Origin: SpSt-398 sp033762195
Lineage (GTDB): Bacteria > Bacteroidota > Bacteroidia > Chitinophagales > Chitinophagaceae
Assembly (NCBI GenBank): GCA_033762195.1
Contig: JANRLV010000005.1
Coordinates: 1 to 62,096, forward strand
DNA length: 62,096 nt
Direction: 5' to 3'
Of this stretch, positions 1 to 8,889 are shown piece by piece. A model generated the notes under the pieces. The model had not been told where the DNA came from. It made no database searches and saw only the letters and a program-made list of their open reading frames with translations. Both the position numbers and the translations under genes were made by a program. The stretch's first letter is position 1. Each line of letters opens with the position of its first letter.

Positions 1-142
1 GTGAGACGTGTGACGTGAGTCGTCAGTCGTGAGTCGTCAGTCGCGAGTTAGAAAATATTTAAAACTTTGATTATTTTTATATCTGTAAAATCCTTTCACG
101 TCTCACGTCTCACGTCTCACGTCTCACGTCTCACGTCTCACG
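1..142. repeat. Inverted heptamer array, type gtgagac/cacgtct
   Basis: Bases 1-49 read as seven consecutive 7-mers related to gtgagac (gtgagac, gtgtgac, gtgagtc, gtcagtc, gtgagtc, gtcagtc, gcgagtt). Bases 97-142 are six perfect copies of cacgtct plus cacg. The two arms are approximately reverse complementary and separated by about 47 bp of AT-rich DNA, so a long imperfect hairpin could form. The right arm runs into the last codon and stop of the glycosyltransferase gene. The left end may continue outside the window. It may act as a transcription end for that gene, but this is not shown. Confidence 0.85.
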
Positions 143-902
143 CTTCATGCATCGACATTCCCCCCACCTTCACTCTCTTTCTATAATTCGTGAACAGGCT
201 ATACCATCTGAGTTTTAATACACCAAGGATTCCTTCTTTTACGATTCCTTTGTTCATTTTAGAGGTACCTACGGTACGGTCGCGGAAGATGATAGGGACT
301 TCGGTGATGGTAAACCCGAGTTTCCAGGCAACGAATTTCATTTCGATCTGGAATGCGTAACCCACAAAGTGTATCTGATCAAGGTTGATGGCCTCAAGTA
401 CTTTTCGGCTATAACATACAAACCCGGCCGTGGTATCCCTGACGGGAATCCAGAGAATCAACCGGGTATAGAGAGAGGCCCCTTTGGATAACAGGATCCG
501 GTTTCTTGGCCAATCCACAAATCCACCCCCTTCCACATACCTGGAACCTACAACCACGTCGGCATTTTCTTCCTGTGCCGCTTCATACAACCGCTGAAGA
601 TCGCCGGGGTTATGGGAAAAATCAGCATCCATTTCAAAAATGTATTGATACCCTTTTTCCAGCGCCCATTTAAAGCCATGGATATAGGCCGTTCCCAATC
701 CGAGTTTGCCTTTCCGTTCTTCCAGGAATAAAACCCCTGGATACTTGGACTGTAACCGGCGTACAATATCTGCGGTTCCATCGGGAGAACCGTCGTCGAT
801 CACCAGTACATGAAAATTTTGTTGAAGGGAAAAGATGGCCAAAAGGATAGCATTGATATTATCCTTTTCGTTATAAGTTGGTATAATGACTAACTTTTCC
901 AA
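138..902 (-). CDS. Polyprenol monophosphomannose synthase-like glycosyltransferase (GT2)
   Basis: A soluble GT-A fold transferase of the dolichol/polyprenol-phosphate mannose synthase type, expected to move a sugar from a GDP-sugar to a membrane polyprenyl phosphate. The N-terminus carries LVIIPTYNE, then DDGSPDGT and a DAD metal-binding motif in FEMDADFSHNP, then VVGSRYVEGGG and a late RDRTVGTSKM segment, as in the family. No C-terminal membrane domain follows, so it is the short form. There is no in-frame ATG: TTG codons lie at 920, 914 and 902. I chose 902 because it places LVIIPTYNE at residue 4, the usual position. The stop codon lies inside the heptamer array. The sugar is inferred from family resemblance only. 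Confidence 0.85.
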   Translation of the reverse strand: MEKLVIIPTYNEKDNINAILLAIFSLQQNFHVLVIDDGSPDGTADIVRRLQSKYPGVLFLEERKGKLGLGTAYIHGFKWALEKGYQYIFEMDADFSHNPGDLQRLYEAAQEENADVVVGSRYVEGGGFVDWPRNRILLSKGASLYTRLILWIPVRDTTAGFVCYSRKVLEAINLDQIHFVGYAFQIEMKFVAWKLGFTITEVPIIFRDRTVGTSKMNKGIVKEGILGVLKLRWYSLFTNYRKRVKVGGMSMHEA

Positions 903-971
903 GAATGAGGGCAAGGGCAACGAATTTACATCTTTTGGTATGGAAACCTAAGGATTTTTGCCCTAAGACTG

Positions 972-1739
972 TTAATTCTTTTTAAGGAGGGTGCGTGTAT
1001 ATATTTCTGTGAGTTTCTGTTTGGTATGTCGGGGGAAATCGCCGCGCATCATCCAATCATAGTATTGAGGTTCTGCACGCAGCACATCCGATACCGGCCT
1101 TCCTTTATGCTTCCCAAAATTGAAGACCTCTACCCCGTTTTCCACCCCAAAACGACGGGCAAAATCAACGATCACTTCCTCGCCGATGGCCTTAAGCACA
1201 GAATCTACTGAATCACCCAGAGATGGGTAGCGTTTAAGCTGGGATTCGAGAATTTCCGCCGTTGCCTGGGCATCTGCTTCGGCGCTATGGGCGTTCTCCA
1301 GGGTCTTATCGCAATAAAATTTATAGGCTGCACTAAGGGTCCTGGGTTCCATAAGGTGGAAAATACGCTGCACATCCAACATCCGCCGCCCCTTCATGTC
1401 AAAATCAACCTCCACCCGGATAAACTCCTCTACCAGCAGGGGAATATCAAACCGGTTGGAATTGTACCCGGCAATATCACAGCCATCGAGCATCTGCTTT
1501 AATTCCTGAGCCACCTGCTTAAAAGTAGGGGCATCTTTCACCATTTCGTCTGTAATTCCGTGAATTTCAGTTGATTGAGCAGGAATTGGCATCTCGGGGT
1601 TAATGAGCCTGCGTTTTTGGCTGCGATTGCCATCGGGAAGATGTTTAACAATAGCAATTTCTATGATACGGTCGGTGCCAAGATTCGTCCCGGTGGTTTC
1701 CAGGTCTATGAAGGCCAATGGTTTCTTTAGGTGCAACAT
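972..1739 (-). CDS. DnaQ-family 3'-5' exonuclease (DNA polymerase III epsilon-like)
   Basis: A 255-residue DEDDh exonuclease. Motif I is FIDLETTG with D12 and E14, motif II is NSNRFDIPLL with D98, and motif III is HSAEAD with H151 and D156, so the metal-binding set is complete. After the nuclease core, residues about 204-243 form a small domain (FNFGKHKGRPVSDVL ... YYDWM) that often follows DnaQ domains in Bacteroidota and resembles the DUF3820-type region. It could be the proofreading subunit or a stand-alone exonuclease; the sequence does not decide. The gene lies 69 bp upstream of the glycosyltransferase on the same strand and is divergent from the lipoprotein gene at 1886. Confidence 0.9.
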   Translation of the reverse strand: MLHLKKPLAFIDLETTGTNLGTDRIIEIAIVKHLPDGNRSQKRRLINPEMPIPAQSTEIHGITDEMVKDAPTFKQVAQELKQMLDGCDIAGYNSNRFDIPLLVEEFIRVEVDFDMKGRRMLDVQRIFHLMEPRTLSAAYKFYCDKTLENAHSAEADAQATAEILESQLKRYPSLGDSVDSVLKAIGEEVIVDFARRFGVENGVEVFNFGKHKGRPVSDVLRAEPQYYDWMMRGDFPRHTKQKLTEIYTRTLLKKN

Positions 1740-1825
1740 CAGAACTTAACTGTTTTTTCAATTGGGTCGGTAAAGGTAGGGGTTTAGAAGAGGATTGAAT
1801 ACCTGTGTCGGACAAATTATTGCAT

Positions 1826-1833
1826 TATATTTG
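1826..1833 (+). promoter_or_regulatory. Possible -7 promoter box (TATATTTG)
   Basis: TATATTTG fits the Bacteroidota TAnnTTTG consensus and lies about 52 bp before the small lipoprotein gene, in the 146 bp divergent gap with dnaQ. No good TTTG -33 element is at the usual distance, so support is weak. Confidence 0.35.
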
Positions 1834-1885
1834 CATACTATTTGTGGCCTTTGGCCGTTTTAACTGAAATAAATCCAAATTGAGA

Positions 1886-2014
1886 ATGAAAAAGACAGCG
1901 ATCCTCGCCCTCCTCCTTCTGGTCGCCACGGTTCTGATCAGTTCCTGCTATTCTTCCAAAAAATCAGGCTGCCCTGGTAATGTCAATAACTCCAGCAAAC
2001 CTTTTCGCGCATAA
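1886..2014 (+). CDS. Small lipoprotein, 42 residues, function unknown
   Basis: This short frame starts MKKTAILALLLL and has a basic n-region, a hydrophobic stretch and a lipobox LISSC with the predicted lipidated Cys at position 21. The mature part is only about 22 residues, with the SSKKSGCPGN motif and no further domain. It ends 15 bp before the ytxJ start on the same strand, so the two are probably co-transcribed. I do not know a function. The clean signal peptide and the close spacing argue that it is real rather than a chance frame. Confidence 0.7.
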   Translation: MKKTAILALLLLVATVLISSCYSSKKSGCPGNVNNSSKPFRA

Positions 2015-2029
2015 GACTGTTGTAGATCC

Positions 2030-2371
2030 ATGAAATGGAATGTATTGACCGATGAATCCCAACTGCCTGGGATCATGGAGCGTTCGTATGTTCGTCCACA
2101 AGTAATTTACAAACATAGTTCCCGCTGTAACATCAGTTCCATCGCCCTTCGCCGACTGGAAAATGAGCCATTCCCGGAAACAATGGATTTTCATTTTCTC
2201 GACCTCCTCTCCTACCGGTCGCTATCCAATAAAATTGCGGAACAGTTCAAGGTACATCACGAATCACCTCAGGTGATCCTGTTGCACAATGGTGAGGCTG
2301 TGTACGACGAAAGCCACCTGTCGATCGATATGCAGGATATCCTCGAACAAACTACCTTACTGAGCAAGTAG
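2030..2371 (+). CDS. ytxJ: Bacillithiol system redox-active protein YtxJ
   Basis: A 113-residue thioredoxin-fold protein of the YtxJ family. The active-site segment is YKHSSRCNISSIAL, with a single cysteine (C33) in the place of the thioredoxin CxxC, as expected for a monothiol bacilliredoxin-like protein. The C-terminal half has the family pattern of a strand HHESPQVILLHNGEAVYDESH followed by a helix. Its likely role is reduction of mixed disulfides between proteins and bacillithiol. The 3' end is 3 bp from the end of the convergent GH43 gene, leaving no room for a separate terminator. Confidence 0.85.
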   Translation: MKWNVLTDESQLPGIMERSYVRPQVIYKHSSRCNISSIALRRLENEPFPETMDFHFLDLLSYRSLSNKIAEQFKVHHESPQVILLHNGEAVYDESHLSIDMQDILEQTTLLSK

Positions 2372-2374
2372 CGT

Positions 2375-3397
2375 TTATTGGCGTCCATAAGGATCAATGG
2401 TCTTGATCCTTCCCTTTTCATCATATTCAAGCCTGGTCATTTTTACGCTACGCAAATGGGTGACCCCTTTGCTCAGGCTGCTGTCATGATAAAACAAGTA
2501 CCACTCCCCTTCAAATTCCACAATGGAGTGATGGCTGGTCCAACCTACCACCGGCTCAAGTATTCGGCCGGCATAGGTGAAGGGACCATAAGGGTTGTCG
2601 CCAATGGCATAGCATAGATAATGCGTATCGCCGGTGGAATAAGAGAAATAATATTTACCCTGGTATTTATGCATCCAACTGGCTTCAAAAAAACGTCGTT
2701 CATTATCTCCGGCCAATAAAGGATTGCCCTTTTCATCCAGGATCAGGATCTCTTTCACCTCCTCTGCCAACTCTACCATATTAGAAGAAAGTTTGGCTAC
2801 TCTGGGGCCAAGTGCTATCGCTTGTGCATCGGGCTCCAGGTTTTCTGGAGAATACCTGTTTTGCCGATAGGATTGTAATTGTCCGCCCCAGATCCCACCA
2901 AAGTACATGTAATAACTGCCGTCATCATCCTTGTACACAGCGGGATCAATGGAATAGCTTCCCTTGATTGGGTTTGGTTGTGGCACAAAAGGGCCTTCGG
3001 GCCGGTCACTCACGGCCACCCCTATCTGAAATATTCCATCCGGCTTTTTTGCAGGGAAATAGAGATAGTACTTCCCATCCTTTTCCGCACAATCCGGAGC
3101 CCACATCTGTTTTTCTGCCCAAGGCACATCCTGCACATGGAGGGCAACACCGTGATCGGTAACATGTGCACCTGGCCTGGACAGGGAAAATACATGATAA
3201 TCCTCCATAGCGAAATGGCTACCCAGATCATCAAAAGGTATACCTGCCTCGATATCGTGGGAAGGATAGAAATAGATCCGCCCGTTAAATACATGGGCAG
3301 AGGGATCGGCTGTGTAAAGATGAGTCACCAGCGGTTGAGAAATGGCCTTCTGGTCAAGTTCATTGAAGTTGATATGAACAATGCTGTCTTCAGGCAT
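2375..3397 (-). CDS. GH43 family beta-xylosidase/alpha-L-arabinofuranosidase-like enzyme
   Basis: A five-bladed propeller glycosidase without a signal peptide, hence probably cytoplasmic. The GH43 signature acids are visible: the base Asp in YTADPSAHV, the second Asp in SIDPAVYKDDDG, and the acid Glu in RRFFEASWMH. The product is probably xylose or arabinose released from imported oligosaccharides. I chose the ATG at 3397 (MPEDSIVHINF), 11 bp after the symporter stop. An in-frame ATG at 3439 would add 14 residues and overlap the symporter by 32 bp. It is the last gene of the leftward lacI-GH67-SDR-symporter-GH43 series. The exact substrate is not fixed by sequence. Confidence 0.85.
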   Translation of the reverse strand: MPEDSIVHINFNELDQKAISQPLVTHLYTADPSAHVFNGRIYFYPSHDIEAGIPFDDLGSHFAMEDYHVFSLSRPGAHVTDHGVALHVQDVPWAEKQMWAPDCAEKDGKYYLYFPAKKPDGIFQIGVAVSDRPEGPFVPQPNPIKGSYSIDPAVYKDDDGSYYMYFGGIWGGQLQSYRQNRYSPENLEPDAQAIALGPRVAKLSSNMVELAEEVKEILILDEKGNPLLAGDNERRFFEASWMHKYQGKYYFSYSTGDTHYLCYAIGDNPYGPFTYAGRILEPVVGWTSHHSIVEFEGEWYLFYHDSSLSKGVTHLRSVKMTRLEYDEKGRIKTIDPYGRQ

Positions 3398-3407
3398 ATA
3401 ATTAGAT

Positions 3408-4877
3408 TTAAGCGTTAACTCGTTTTGTGCGGAGTTCATTTTCTATACGAACCTCCATCTTTTTATCAATGGCGTACCAGAATAAAAGCAGCGCTCCGCC
3501 AATAAAGATCAATCCGGGGACAAGGCTCACCAGGAATTGAATGGCCTTGATAGCAGAAGGGGTTTGAACAGCCGCATCCGCCACATACCCAAACCTTGAA
3601 AGTACCCAGGTGGACAGAGCCCCTCCTACACTTAATCCGACCTTTAAGCCGAAGATCATGGCGGAGAAAATAATGGCTGTGGCCCGACGGTTATTCTTCC
3701 ATTCACTGTAATCCGCTACATCCGCGATCATAGCCCAAAGCAAAGGAATGGTAATCCCGTAAATAAATCCATGTAAAACCTGCGTGATAAATACCGCCAT
3801 CACCGAGGTTGGGCCAAAGAAAAGGATGACGATCAAACAGATCGCAGAGAGTGTAATGAAAATTCCAAACACATTTCTTTTTCCAAAACGATCGGCCAAT
3901 GATTTAGAAAATAAAATACCGATGATCATGGCGATGGTACTAAAGGCACTGGTAAAACTGGAGGCCGCATAAGGCGCACTTCCTGGTTTGCTAAACTCGG
4001 CAAAGGCTTCAGCGCCAAATATCCCACTCAACCCGTTGATGATTCGGTTAAACCCTACCTGGTCAAGGAAAGCCAACTGGCTCTGTTCGGTGAGGTAATA
4101 TTTAAAATAATAAATGTTCATCCCGCCTTTTAAGGCCAGGGTGATGAACACCAGGATCGTAAGCACCAGCATGATAACCCAGGGCCGGTTGGCAGCCAGG
4201 TCTTTCAGGTCCTGAAGAATGGGAGTCTTTTGTTCTTTGGGTGGAACAATCCGTTCGCGGGTAGTGAGAAACGTAATCAGGAAACAGATCACACCGGTAA
4301 TGGCAAAGACCAGCATCACCTTTTCAAACCCCGCGGCTTTGTCCCCATGTCCCACCGAAATGGCGATAGGCAACAAAAGCACCTGAATGATAAACTGGGC
4401 GATCATCACGGAAACAAACCGGTAAGAGGACAAACTGTTTCTCTCCTTCATATCACCGGTAAGTACGCCACTGAGCGCCGAATACGGAAGGTTATTGGCC
4501 GAATACACGATCACCAGCAGAAAATAGGTGACAAAGGCATAGATTACCTTTCCGCTTTCATTAAAGTTGGGTGTTGAAAAAGCCAGCAGGGAAATCACCC
4601 CAAATGGAATGGCGGTCCAGAATACCCAGGGACGAAATTTTCCCCAACGGGTATTGGTACGATCGGCTATGACCCCCATGACGATATTAAAAAAGGCGCC
4701 AAATATACCACCTACCAACATCACCGCACTTGCCTTGGCAGGTGGTATGTTGTAGATATCGGTATAAAAGAAAGCCAAAAAGGCCATTAAGGTTTGGAAA
4801 ATCAGATTGGCGGCAAGGTCGCCAAGGCTGTACCCAACCTTTTCAAGTACAGATAGTTTTTGGGAATTTGTAGACAT
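3408..4877 (-). CDS. GPH-family (MelB/XynB-like) sugar:cation symporter, MFS
   Basis: A 489-residue inner-membrane carrier with about 12 hydrophobic segments. It has the glycoside-pentoside-hexuronide signature near the N-terminus (LGDLAANLIFQTLMAFLAFFY) and the loop GVIADRTNTRWGKFRPW. In this family the substrate is usually a glycoside or uronide taken up with Na+ or H+. Its place between a GH67/SDR pair and a GH43 gene suggests uptake of short, possibly glucuronylated xylo-oligosaccharides across the inner membrane. The start is the ATG at 4877; the frame also has a TTG two codons upstream. It lies 37 bp after the SDR gene and just ahead of GH43. Confidence 0.9.
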   Translation of the reverse strand: MSTNSQKLSVLEKVGYSLGDLAANLIFQTLMAFLAFFYTDIYNIPPAKASAVMLVGGIFGAFFNIVMGVIADRTNTRWGKFRPWVFWTAIPFGVISLLAFSTPNFNESGKVIYAFVTYFLLVIVYSANNLPYSALSGVLTGDMKERNSLSSYRFVSVMIAQFIIQVLLLPIAISVGHGDKAAGFEKVMLVFAITGVICFLITFLTTRERIVPPKEQKTPILQDLKDLAANRPWVIMLVLTILVFITLALKGGMNIYYFKYYLTEQSQLAFLDQVGFNRIINGLSGIFGAEAFAEFSKPGSAPYAASSFTSAFSTIAMIIGILFSKSLADRFGKRNVFGIFITLSAICLIVILFFGPTSVMAVFITQVLHGFIYGITIPLLWAMIADVADYSEWKNNRRATAIIFSAMIFGLKVGLSVGGALSTWVLSRFGYVADAAVQTPSAIKAIQFLVSLVPGLIFIGGALLLFWYAIDKKMEVRIENELRTKRVNA

Positions 4878-4914
4878 GATCAAAAGTTGATCGGTGATTA
4901 AAAGAAGATCAGGG

Positions 4915-5658
4915 TTAGAAACCTATACTATTGCCACCATCGACGGGCATTACGATTCCGGTTACAAAAGAGGCGCCTTCACTGGCCAGATAAAGGGCGG
5001 CATGCGCGATATCCTCCGGCTGTCCCATTTTGCCCATGGGGGTACGGCCAAATACCTTGGACTTCCTTTCCGGATCACTATTCAGTGCCGCAGCGGTCAT
5101 TTCACTATAAATAAATCCGGGTGCGATGGCATTGACACGTATGCCCATGGGCCCCAGTTCCACTGCCATAGCGCGGGTAATGCCATCGATTGCCGTCTTG
5201 GACGCAGAATAGGCGATCACCTTGGGCAACCCGTATTGCGCGGCCATACTGGAGATATTAATGATACAACCAGAAGAACGTTTGAGCATATCTTTCACCA
5301 CTTCCCGGCTAAGAGAAAATACGGCTGTAAGGTTGGTGGTGATCACCCGTTGAAAATCTTCATCCGTTACTTCCACCAACGGCTTCTTCTGATTGATGCC
5401 TGCATTGTTCACGAGGATATCCACTTTTCCAAAATCGCGGACAATACCTTCAACTAATGCTGGAAGGGTGGCAAGGTCACTTACATCACAGGAGCGGGCA
5501 TGACAACCTTCCCCGATCTGGGCCCGGGCTTTTTCCAATTTTTCCTTATCGCGGCCAACGATTATGGTTGTGATCCCATGCTGAACAAATTTCTGAGCGA
5601 TCGCAAAACCAAGACCGCTCCCACCGCCGGTCACAATAGCAATTTGAGCACTTGACAT
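4915..5658 (-). CDS. SDR-family NAD(P)-dependent dehydrogenase, candidate fructuronate/mannonate oxidoreductase
   Basis: A classical short-chain dehydrogenase of 247 residues. It has the cofactor loop TGGGSGLG (10-17), NNAG (84-87), and catalytic S137, Y150 and K154 in ISSMAAQYG ... YSASK. The end, PVDGGNSIGF, resembles sugar-acid dehydrogenases such as KduD and gluconate 5-dehydrogenases. It sits directly after the GH67 alpha-glucuronidase, and uxuA is in the divergent operon. An SDR-type fructuronate reductase (UxuB as in Bacillus subtilis) would fill the step before UxuA. That role is inference from context; generic FabG-like activity cannot be excluded. Confidence 0.85.
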   Translation of the reverse strand: MSSAQIAIVTGGGSGLGFAIAQKFVQHGITTIIVGRDKEKLEKARAQIGEGCHARSCDVSDLATLPALVEGIVRDFGKVDILVNNAGINQKKPLVEVTDEDFQRVITTNLTAVFSLSREVVKDMLKRSSGCIINISSMAAQYGLPKVIAYSASKTAIDGITRAMAVELGPMGIRVNAIAPGFIYSEMTAAALNSDPERKSKVFGRTPMGKMGQPEDIAHAALYLASEGASFVTGIVMPVDGGNSIGF

Positions 5659-5682
5659 GATGATTGATTTAATAATTCCTCA

Positions 5683-7812
5683 CTACCCATTTCCTGGGGC
5701 AAAAGGGAACCGTAAACTTTTATAATAATCCAATGATTTTACAGGTTGCGGGTAAGTCACAGGAATGGGTTCCCGGCTAAAGGTTTGGAAATAGAGCAAA
5801 CAGGCTTCCCTCCACCATACCGCTTCTTCCAACTGTACATTCAGCAGTTGTTTTACCTGTGAGAAACGTTCCTTATCCATTTTCCCTTCAAGGGTGTTCC
5901 ACTCACGTATGATCCATTGTACACTATCAGTTCCTCCATAATAGCGGTGACATAATTCCTCCCACAAAGTCCTTCCGGTCACCAGCTTTTCTTTCCATCC
6001 TACATGATGAAACCACAACAGATAGGGTAATTCACACGTCGATTTATCTTCCCAGGCCTTGCGGGCACCTGGATGGTATTGTTCAAGAGCGTTGCTTCCT
6101 GTCGCGGTGCGATTGAAACCCACTCCGATCGAATCTGCTTTGTGGTAATAGACCGGATTCCATTCGGGTCTGGATTGATTAGAAACCCAGGGTGCAGGCC
6201 CGTAGTGGTGACCCGTACCCATGATATGATGCAATCCGAGTGGGTTCATATAATTGACCATGATCTCGCGGGTCCTTCCCATAATCCCTCGTATGGTCTT
6301 TACCAATTTGAGATCATTGGAAAAACTCATGCGTATCCATTCACCGGCAATTGAATCAGGGGAAAGCTGGTGATCCCAGGCCAACCGACCCAACGCATAC
6401 CAATTGGCTTGCGCCATGGGGTGGCCACACCAGTTTATGTCGTTTCCAATATTCGAGACACCGGTCATACCTGTCAGGCTATGCCCTTCCAAACTTCCAT
6501 CGATCACCCTGGCCACTGTACTCCCCTTTCCCTGACGATGGGTGTCCGCATCCAATACTTCTTTGAAGAGAGGTCCGAGGTAAACCCAATTGGTGGCCTG
6601 GCCCAGGTATTCCTGTGTTACCTGAAATTCCATCATCAAAGGGGTTTTGGGCATGGCACCAAATAAAGGATGAAAGGGTTCGCGGGGCATGAAATCGATC
6701 GCCCCATTTTTTACCTGTACCATTACATTGGGAAGAAATTTTCCATCCAACGGTACAAAATCATCATAGGCCTGTTTGTGGCGGTCAACCGGGTTTTCGG
6801 CCGCATACACAAATGCCCGCCAGATCACGATGCCGTTATGAGGCGCCAATGCTTCGGCCAACATATTGGCCCCTTCCGCATGGGTTCGTTTGTAATCCTG
6901 TGGCCCCGGTTGTCCTTCACTGTTAGCCTTGACCAGAAATCCCCCAAAATCGGGAATCAGCGCATATATTTCTTTGGCCTTTTCTGTCCACCATTGTTTT
7001 ACCCCCGGGTCAAGCGGGTCGGCAGTCTTTAATTTGCCCAACTCAATGGGTGCCGAAAAACGAGCGGTTAAAAATACCTTGATCCCGTAAGGACGAAAAA
7101 GATCGGCAAGTGCTTTTACTTTTAAAAGGTAAGCGGGAGATAATACAGTGGCATTTGCATTAACGTTGGTCAGGGAGACAGCATTGATGCCAATGGAGGC
7201 ATTGGCCCGCGCGTAATCGATATAGCGTGGATCGAGATAACCAGGCAGACGGTGCCAATCCCACAGGGAAAAGCCAGCATATCCTCTTTCCACGGTCCGG
7301 TTCAGGTTGTCCCAATGGTTTAACATCCGAAGTTTCAAACGCGGGGAGGATAGGATACTGAGTTTATCGATCCGTTGACGGTTTTGCAATAGCCGGAGAA
7401 AATGGAAACTTCCATAGAGGATTCCTTTTTCTGTATTGGCCCGCAAAATGATCTTTCCCCCTTTCGTGGAGATACCAAAGCCTTCTTCGCCAAGGGCGGG
7501 TTCAGGCGTTTTATTCAATTGAACAAAAAAGGTAGAGCGGCTTGTGGTAGTAGAATGGAGTGTAATAGAGGCCCCAAATATCCCGGAGAACGCTTTGTTG
7601 AGTTCGGCCTTTGCAACATCCAGCATGGGGCTTTTGCCAGGAAAAACGGGATCCTGAACATACTGGCGGTAATGCTTCAATAGAACAGGGTCAGCCACTT
7701 TTGTATAACGCAGCCAAAGATCATATCCCGTTTCAGCCCGGAGGGGCAATGTAAAAAGCAACAAAAAAGATAGTCCGATGTAGTATGCTTGTTTTGGCAT
7801 GTTGGAGCGCAT
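5683..7812 (-). CDS. aguA: Alpha-glucuronidase, GH67
   Basis: A 709-residue enzyme that removes (4-O-methyl)glucuronic acid from the non-reducing end xylose of xylo-oligosaccharides. An N-terminal signal peptide is followed by the GH67 N-domain, the TIM barrel and the helical C-domain (WFHHVGW, TGRTLWEELCHRYYGG). Likely catalytic acids are E299 in KANSEG, D373 in IDFMPREP and E395 in MMEFQVTQ, matching the spacing of the characterised family. The start ATG overlaps the lacI stop as TAATG, which suggests translational coupling; an ATG four codons later is the alternative. The signal sequence points to the periplasm. Confidence 0.93.
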   Translation of the reverse strand: MRSNMPKQAYYIGLSFLLLFTLPLRAETGYDLWLRYTKVADPVLLKHYRQYVQDPVFPGKSPMLDVAKAELNKAFSGIFGASITLHSTTTSRSTFFVQLNKTPEPALGEEGFGISTKGGKIILRANTEKGILYGSFHFLRLLQNRQRIDKLSILSSPRLKLRMLNHWDNLNRTVERGYAGFSLWDWHRLPGYLDPRYIDYARANASIGINAVSLTNVNANATVLSPAYLLKVKALADLFRPYGIKVFLTARFSAPIELGKLKTADPLDPGVKQWWTEKAKEIYALIPDFGGFLVKANSEGQPGPQDYKRTHAEGANMLAEALAPHNGIVIWRAFVYAAENPVDRHKQAYDDFVPLDGKFLPNVMVQVKNGAIDFMPREPFHPLFGAMPKTPLMMEFQVTQEYLGQATNWVYLGPLFKEVLDADTHRQGKGSTVARVIDGSLEGHSLTGMTGVSNIGNDINWCGHPMAQANWYALGRLAWDHQLSPDSIAGEWIRMSFSNDLKLVKTIRGIMGRTREIMVNYMNPLGLHHIMGTGHHYGPAPWVSNQSRPEWNPVYYHKADSIGVGFNRTATGSNALEQYHPGARKAWEDKSTCELPYLLWFHHVGWKEKLVTGRTLWEELCHRYYGGTDSVQWIIREWNTLEGKMDKERFSQVKQLLNVQLEEAVWWREACLLYFQTFSREPIPVTYPQPVKSLDYYKSLRFPFAPGNG

Positions 7813-8834
7813 TAACCCTTTTTCATAGACGATCCCCTGATGATCAATTCAGATTTTACAATGATCGTATTGGTCTGTAAAAGATTGGTCTCCCCCTTGA
7901 GATGACCGATCAGGTTTCTGGCGGCGATCTCCCCCATATCAATACCCGGGTAATTGATGGTGGACAGTTGTGGCTCTACGATCTTGCTGATCGCATCGTT
8001 GTTAAACCCAACAATCGCTATGTCCTCTGGCACACGCACCCCTTTCTCTTTGAGGGTTTGCAGACAAACCGCGGCTGAGAAGTCATTGGTAATAAAAAGT
8101 CCGTCAGGACGAGGTTTCATCTTCATTACCTCCTCCGCTGCTTCACGACCACATTTCTCACTCAGGTCTTTGATCAAGACCAGGTTCTGATCAAAGGGTA
8201 CCTTGTGATCAAACAAGGCATCCTTGTATCCCCGGAAACGTTGGGCATATACGTTCCTGTTCAGGTTGGCGGTCACCAGTGCTACTCGTCTGCACCCCTG
8301 TTCAATTAAATGCTGGGTGGCATGGTATCCACTCTTATAATTATCTATAATAACCTTGGGCGTATCTGAATTTTCTTCTACCCGGTCAAAAAAGATGACG
8401 GGTAGCCCTTTGTCAAAATAGGGTTGAAAATGGTCGAGCGACTTGGTATCAAAGGAAAGGGAAGCGATAAGGCCATCCACACGCTTATGAAAAAGGTTAC
8501 TGGCATTGGATGCCTCCTTTTTAAAACTTTCTGAAGAGTGGGCAATGATCAGATCATACCCTGCCTCGGTGGTCACTCGTTCAATTCCTGCTAAAACGGA
8601 GGTGATAAAGTTGGAGTTCAATTCATGCACCATCACGCCAATGGTATGGGATTTCTGCTTGCGCAGGCTGCTGGCAAAACTATTGTGCCGATAACCCATT
8701 TCCTCCGCCTTGGCAAGAATGCGTTTCGTGGTTTCCTTGCTGATCCTCTTATTGTTCTGCAAACCGCGACTGATAGTAGCAGGTGACAAACTCAATTCCC
8801 TGGCAAGGTCATAGATCGTTACTTCTTTCGACAT
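7812..8834 (-). CDS. LacI-family transcriptional regulator of the xylan/xylose locus
   Basis: A 340-residue repressor-type regulator. Residues 5-50 form the LacI helix-turn-helix and hinge (TIYDLARELSLSPATISRGL ... AKAEEMGYRHN), followed by a periplasmic-binding-protein-like sensor with VIFFDRVEE, LFITNDFSAA and VGFNNDAISKIVEPQLSTI. The effector is probably a sugar or uronate from xylan. It is the first gene of the leftward operon and is transcribed away from xylB across a 498 bp gap. A palindromic site lies 56 bp before its start, so autoregulation is likely. A LacI-type regulator here takes the place of the NrtR-type XylR used by some other Bacteroidota. Confidence 0.93.
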   Translation of the reverse strand: MSKEVTIYDLARELSLSPATISRGLQNNKRISKETTKRILAKAEEMGYRHNSFASSLRKQKSHTIGVMVHELNSNFITSVLAGIERVTTEAGYDLIIAHSSESFKKEASNASNLFHKRVDGLIASLSFDTKSLDHFQPYFDKGLPVIFFDRVEENSDTPKVIIDNYKSGYHATQHLIEQGCRRVALVTANLNRNVYAQRFRGYKDALFDHKVPFDQNLVLIKDLSEKCGREAAEEVMKMKPRPDGLFITNDFSAAVCLQTLKEKGVRVPEDIAIVGFNNDAISKIVEPQLSTINYPGIDMGEIAARNLIGHLKGETNLLQTNTIIVKSELIIRGSSMKKG

Positions 8835-8889
8835 GTTGGTGGGATTATTAACCCTTGTTCTGCTAAAATAGGCCTTTTTAAAAAAAAAT

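Noticed and set aside
3397..3439. Overlap of GH43 with the symporter as a frameshift
   Set aside because: Both frames are complete with their own stop and start; the ATG at 3397 gives separate genes without any disruption.
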